Assembly (NCBI GenBank): GCA_045538305.1
Contig: JAZSRC010000014.1
Location: forward strand, 1 to 16,000
Length of the DNA stretch: 16,000 bases
Source of the DNA: SFHK01 sp045538305
GTDB taxonomy: Bacteria > Bacillota > Clostridia > Christensenellales > Aristaeellaceae
Direction: 5' to 3'
Under the pieces are notes generated by a model. That model was given only the letters and a program-made list of their open reading frames with translations, had not been told where the DNA came from and ran no database searches. The translations under genes and the position numbers were made by a program. Positions 13,061 through 16,000 of this stretch are shown piece after piece. How positions within the stretch are numbered: the stretch's first letter is position 1; each line of letters starts with the position of its first letter.

Positions 13061-14194
13061 TTATGCCTCCAGTCCTTCATAAATCAGATCGCGTATCGTG
13101 GGATGAATGGTGTAATAACCGTAGCCGCAGCCGAATACCTGCTGGGCATAATAGCAGCTTATGTGGTTCTTCGGGTCGATCATTGTATATGCGCAGGCGG
13201 CGCCGTCCCAGCCGAATTCGCCTTCCGGTCCCTTTGAATACTGCGTATCCATCATCGTCCGAACGCCGAGACCGTAGCCGTAGCCCAGACGTTTGTGGGT
13301 CTGCCAGTCGATAAGCGCGTCGCCCGTCTGCTGATTGGTATGCATGAGGGTAATGGTTTCTTCCTTTAATATATGTGCGCCCGTCTTGCCTACGCCGCCC
13401 GACGCCAGTGCGTCGGACAGAAGGATGTAATCCTCTACCGAGCACAGAAGACCTGCGCCGCCGCTTTCGTAGTTCGGGGTAAGTTGATAGCAATTCCGAT
13501 CGCCTCGATTGGACAGGGTGCTGGTGTGCGTGCTATCGTCGTACTGGTATTGCGTTGCAAAGCGTGCCTTCTTTTCCTCGGTCAGGTGGAAGCCCACATC
13601 CTTCATGCCGAGCTTGTCCCAGATATTCTTTTTCAGATATTCCGAAAATTTCATGCCGGAAACAACCTCAACAATTGCCGCCAGCACGTCATGGCACAGA
13701 CTGTACTGATAGTGCGTGCCGGGATCGAAGGAAAGCGGCTCCTCGGCAATAGCGTTTACCAGCGTGATGGTATCGGCTTTATTTCCGGAATAGAACTTTG
13801 CTTTCATGATGGAGGGCGATTCAATATCGTAGTTTAAGCCGCCCTGCATGGCGAACAGATGGCGCACAGTCATGGTGGTCCATGCCGCGCGCACATGGCC
13901 GTTTTCAATAACCGAAAGCGTTTTGTATGCGGGCAGGTATTTATGTACCGGATCATCCAGGCCGATTTTTCCCTGCTCAATCAGCTGAAGCGCCGCCGTG
14001 CAGGTGTGAACCTTTGAGGCGCTGTAAATCCAGTAAAGCTCCTTTCCGTTCATCGCGATTCCCTTTTCGCGGTCGCGGTAGCCGGTAAAATGCCGGTATA
14101 TTTCCTCGTGGTCCTTGTATACGATCAAATCGCATCCGGGAATGCCCTCGTTTTTCAAACCGTCGATATATGAAGTCAGCTTCTCAAAATTCAT
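13061..14194 (-). CDS. Beta-lactamase-fold serine hydrolase (class C / esterase-like), cytoplasmic
   Basis: This 377-residue protein belongs to the serine beta-lactamase / penicillin-binding-protein-like superfamily. The nucleophile motif SxxK is S58-A-S-K61 in WIYSASKVHT. The second motif is Y164-S-L instead of Y-x-N, in HYQYSLCHDVLAAIVEVVSG. The third, near the C-terminus, is FGWDGAAC (327-334) in the place of HxG/KTG. These changes and the lack of a signal peptide argue against a secreted beta-lactamase. An esterase or peptidase acting in the cytoplasm is more likely. The frame is open to 14305, but I chose the ATG at 14192-14194. It has AGGAG 7 bases upstream and lies after the promoter at 14228-14256, and the longer form would overlap the membrane-protein gene. 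It is 6 bases upstream of the M32 carboxypeptidase gene. Confidence 0.88.
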   Translation of the reverse strand: MNFEKLTSYIDGLKNEGIPGCDLIVYKDHEEIYRHFTGYRDREKGIAMNGKELYWIYSASKVHTCTAALQLIEQGKIGLDDPVHKYLPAYKTLSVIENGHVRAAWTTMTVRHLFAMQGGLNYDIESPSIMKAKFYSGNKADTITLVNAIAEEPLSFDPGTHYQYSLCHDVLAAIVEVVSGMKFSEYLKKNIWDKLGMKDVGFHLTEEKKARFATQYQYDDSTHTSTLSNRGDRNCYQLTPNYESGGAGLLCSVEDYILLSDALASGGVGKTGAHILKEETITLMHTNQQTGDALIDWQTHKRLGYGYGLGVRTMMDTQYSKGPEGEFGWDGAACAYTMIDPKNHISCYYAQQVFGCGYGYYTIHPTIRDLIYEGLEA

Positions 14195-14227
14195 AAGCGC
14201 TCTCCTTATCTGAACTCTTCCATGGTT

Positions 14228-14256
14228 ATTATAATGCGTCTGATTCGCGAATGCAA
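14228..14256 (-). promoter_or_regulatory. Promoter of the serine hydrolase-carboxypeptidase operon
   Basis: On the minus strand, TTGCAT (14251-14256), a 17-base spacer and TATAAT (14228-14233). The -35 is weak and the -10 perfect. The 10-bp palindrome ATTCGCGAAT (14243-14252) sits across the -35 and spacer and could be an operator. The leader would be about 27 bases. Confidence 0.65.
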
Positions 14257-14279
14257 TGATTTTTCGTGATTCGTGTGTT

Positions 14280-15593
14280 TTAGCTGCGATTGTTTTTATA
14301 GTCATACAACGTTGTCGATGCGTCGTTAAAGCTTTCCTGCCGCAGGACCTCCAGCGCTATACGTTGATGTTTATCGTCGGGGTTAAGATGGCTGGCGGTA
14401 CCTAATTCGGTTGCAGAGTTGATGAAAGAAATAATGCTTGCGAAAGAAACAAACGCATTCAGCGCTATAATCAATACGGTAATAATGAGAAGGAATACAA
14501 TACTTACCAATATAAGCATACACAGATTGGCTGTATACATATGCATCGTGCAGGTGATTGCGAGCGCCAATAGTAAATAGAAAGGCAAAACTGCTAGCCT
14601 GTACAGTAAGTTCAAAAAATCGGAGTGACGCTTAAGGCGAATGGTATACCAGATATACAGGATTGCCAATGCAACCGGAATAAAAAGCGAATAGAAAATA
14701 AACCGGTTCAGCGGCGTTTCAATGCTTGTCGGACTGTCGACAGAATAACCGCTTTTGAACCAAGTAAAGAGAGATTGAAAAATATTATTGCCTTCAATGA
14801 AGCGGCAGCATAACTGATAGATATTTGAACGAATACAGAATATAAGACAAACGGCGGTTATGATCACAGAAAAAACAAAATAGTAGGGACTTGCTGCCGT
14901 TATTATTAGCTTTCTTCGATTTACTGTTTTTCTGATAATACATGGCAATAAGAAAAGGCTCCCGGAGATCAGGCTTTGCCAGCATAACCATGCAGATGAA
15001 TGAGAAACACATCGCCAGATATCCCGAAGGATGGAATTTCCGTTAATCATCGTATGAACGGCTGTAACAGGATCTGACGGGGAAGAAATAAAGATGCGGC
15101 ATATTGCCCCAAAAATACCGGAAGATATCAACAGGATGCTTGTGGTAATAAAAACGGTCAAGATCTTTTTTGAGGGATGAGAACGTCGATAATTTGTTTT
15201 ATTCGCCCTCTGGAATCTGTATAAAATGTCCTCGCTGTTGTTGGATAAAGCAATCAACAACAGAAAGATCGGCACAAATACGACGGAATTTTTCAGTACA
15301 GTATTCGATATGGATGGCGCATAAGAAAATAAGTAAGGTCTTTCCATGAAGCTGTTAAACAAACAGTTGCCTAACGTAAAACTGGCTGCCGAATCGAGAA
15401 TGATTCCAAGCAAATTAAATCTTTCACGGATGATATTGAAAACACAGAAAGTGATGACAGATATCAGAATAGATGCAAACAGAACTCCTTCTTCGTAATT
15501 GGAGGCAAATGTCTTTATTTTGATGAACAGGATAATACAGGTGAGAATTCCGAGTATCGATATACATTTGTATATTTTTATCTTCTTATCCAT
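14280..15593 (-). CDS. Multi-pass integral membrane protein of unknown function
   Basis: I do not recognise a family for this 437-residue protein. Hydrophobic stretches at about 8-25, 35-54, 60-80, 101-117, 143-168, 200-220, 230-253, 297-319, 328-349 and 354-390 suggest nine to eleven membrane spans. Basic loops (KTNYRRSHPSKK, RKTVNRRK, RLKRH) are probably cytoplasmic. The final 45 residues (395-437) are polar and likely a cytoplasmic tail. I see no transporter or enzyme motif. The gene is visibly more AT-rich than its neighbours and uses AGA/ATA-type codons more, so recent acquisition is possible. The ribosome-binding site is weak (GGGGG, 12 bases from the ATG), but the promoter is a perfect consensus. 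No clear terminator separates it from the serine hydrolase gene 85 bases downstream, so read-through is likely. Confidence 0.78.
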   Translation of the reverse strand: MDKKIKIYKCISILGILTCIILFIKIKTFASNYEEGVLFASILISVITFCVFNIIRERFNLLGIILDSAASFTLGNCLFNSFMERPYLFSYAPSISNTVLKNSVVFVPIFLLLIALSNNSEDILYRFQRANKTNYRRSHPSKKILTVFITTSILLISSGIFGAICRIFISSPSDPVTAVHTMINGNSILRDIWRCVSHSSAWLCWQSLISGSLFLLPCIIRKTVNRRKLIITAASPYYFVFSVIITAVCLIFCIRSNIYQLCCRFIEGNNIFQSLFTWFKSGYSVDSPTSIETPLNRFIFYSLFIPVALAILYIWYTIRLKRHSDFLNLLYRLAVLPFYLLLALAITCTMHMYTANLCMLILVSIVFLLIITVLIIALNAFVSFASIISFINSATELGTASHLNPDDKHQRIALEVLRQESFNDASTTLYDYKNNRS

Positions 15594-15630
15594 ATGATGA
15601 TTACGCCCCCACTATTCATTTCTATGTGTA

Positions 15631-15659
15631 ATTATAGGGTGGGAACGGTTGCCTGTCAA
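15631..15659 (-). promoter_or_regulatory. Perfect consensus promoter of the membrane-protein gene
   Basis: On the minus strand, TTGACA (15654-15659), exactly 17 bases and TATAAT (15631-15636). Transcription would start near 15624 with a leader of about 30 bases. It is divergent from the rRNA promoter; the two -35 boxes are 64 bases apart. Confidence 0.92.
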
Positions 15660-15699
15660 CCAATCGGAGAGATATCATTTGCCATACAGAAACGAAGAA

Positions 15700-15752
15700 A
15701 CATAATGTTTACAAAAATATGTGTTGACAAAGAGGGGTGAATGTGATAATAT
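15700..15752 (+). promoter_or_regulatory. Ribosomal RNA operon promoter with A/T-rich upstream element
   Basis: TTGACA (15724-15729), a 17-base spacer and TAATAT (15747-15752) on the plus strand, preceded by an A/T-rich tract at about 15700-15721 that resembles an UP element. Predicted start near 15759, about 157 bases before the mature 16S end. Confidence 0.85.
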
Positions 15753-15758
15753 AGTTTA

Positions 15759-15915
15759 GCTGTCAGCGAGGGAGACCGAGCGAGCGGCGCGATCCTTGAA
15801 AACGATACAGAGAACGAAATAAGAAGAAGACAGTCGATTCGGAAGAAAAATTGAGCGAAAAACGCTTAACGGTTGAAGGATGTTGGCGCATCTGGAAACG
15901 GTTAAGAGATGGATT
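15759..15915 (+). ncRNA. 16S rRNA precursor leader
   Basis: This is the transcribed leader of the rRNA operon. GATCCTTGAAAACGATAC (15790-15807) resembles the boxA-type antitermination element of Firmicute rrn leaders. A small hairpin TTGAGCG-A5-CGCTTAA (15851-15869) follows. Near the 16S end, CTTAAC (15865-15870) and GTTAAG (15901-15906) could pair around an inner GATG/CATC stem. The RNase III partner strand downstream of 16S is outside the window. The assignment rests on position between promoter and 16S. Confidence 0.7.
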
Positions 15916-16000
15916 AAACATAAGAGTTTGATCCTGGCTCAGGACGAACGCTGGCGGCGTGCTTAACACATGCAAGTCGAACGGGGATGTTGACTTCGGT
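15916..16000 (+). rRNA. rrs: 16S ribosomal RNA, 5' end (cut by the window edge)
   Basis: AGAGTTTGATCCTGGCTCAG begins at 15923, the conserved site equivalent to E. coli 16S position 8, so the mature 5' end is near 15916. It continues with the conserved GACGAACGCTGGCGGCGTGC, CTTAACACATGCAAGTCGAACG and enters variable region V1 (GGGGATGTTGACTTCGGT). The 'GACGAACG' and 'CTTAACAC' variants are usual in Clostridia. Too little is visible to place the organism more finely. Confidence 0.98.

Noticed and set aside
14195..14305. 37-residue N-terminal extension of the serine hydrolase
   Set aside because: It covers the promoter at 14228-14256 and overlaps the end of the membrane-protein gene; the ATG at 14194 has AGGAG at the right distance.
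15759..15915. tRNA or small protein gene in the region before 16S
   Set aside because: No cloverleaf can be drawn, and the minus-strand frame at 15763-15975 runs into the 16S gene; the region is better explained as rRNA leader.

Overview
The window looks like chromosomal DNA of an anaerobic, fibre-associated member of the Clostridia. The grounds are AGGAG-type ribosome-binding sites before every gene, sigma-A promoters with TTGACA/TATAAT-like boxes, greA next to lysS, BspA-type surface proteins, cytoplasmic xylan-oligosaccharide hydrolases, and a 16S rRNA start of clostridial type (GACGAACGCTGGCGGCGTGC). Only about 85 bases of 16S are visible, so I name no family or genus. A member of Christensenellales or a related gut or rumen lineage is plausible but unproven.

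Layout. Positions 1-990 (minus) hold the start of lysS and all of greA, separated by a terminator. A divergent promoter region at about 1090-1200 drives greA one way and a PhnP-like metallo-beta-lactamase-fold hydrolase (1228-2040, plus) the other. A bidirectional terminator at 2075-2114 separates that hydrolase from a two-gene minus-strand operon: GH43 (3369-4787) followed by an atypical GH10 (2123-3343). Neither enzyme has a signal peptide, so the pair probably acts on imported oligosaccharides. Upstream, 4788-5160 is gene-free and carries two palindromes that look like operators, plus a terminator belonging to the next operon.

Positions 5161-11411 (minus) form a three-gene cell-surface operon with one strong promoter (11436-11464) and one terminator (5114-5139). 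Its first two genes are tandem paralogous lipoproteins, each with a 42-residue Cys/His repeat array followed by BspA-type leucine-rich repeats. The third gene is an 886-residue secreted protein: an unrecognised N-terminal region with three internal repeats, then seven RCC1-like repeats that predict a seven-bladed propeller. This operon is the most unusual part of the window.

Positions 11570-15593 (minus) carry an M32 carboxypeptidase and, 6 bases upstream, a cytoplasmic beta-lactamase-family serine hydrolase. These are preceded by an AT-rich gene for a multi-pass membrane protein of unknown function. The membrane-protein gene has a perfect consensus promoter, placed back-to-back with the promoter of a ribosomal RNA operon whose 16S gene starts near 15916 on the plus strand and runs off the window.
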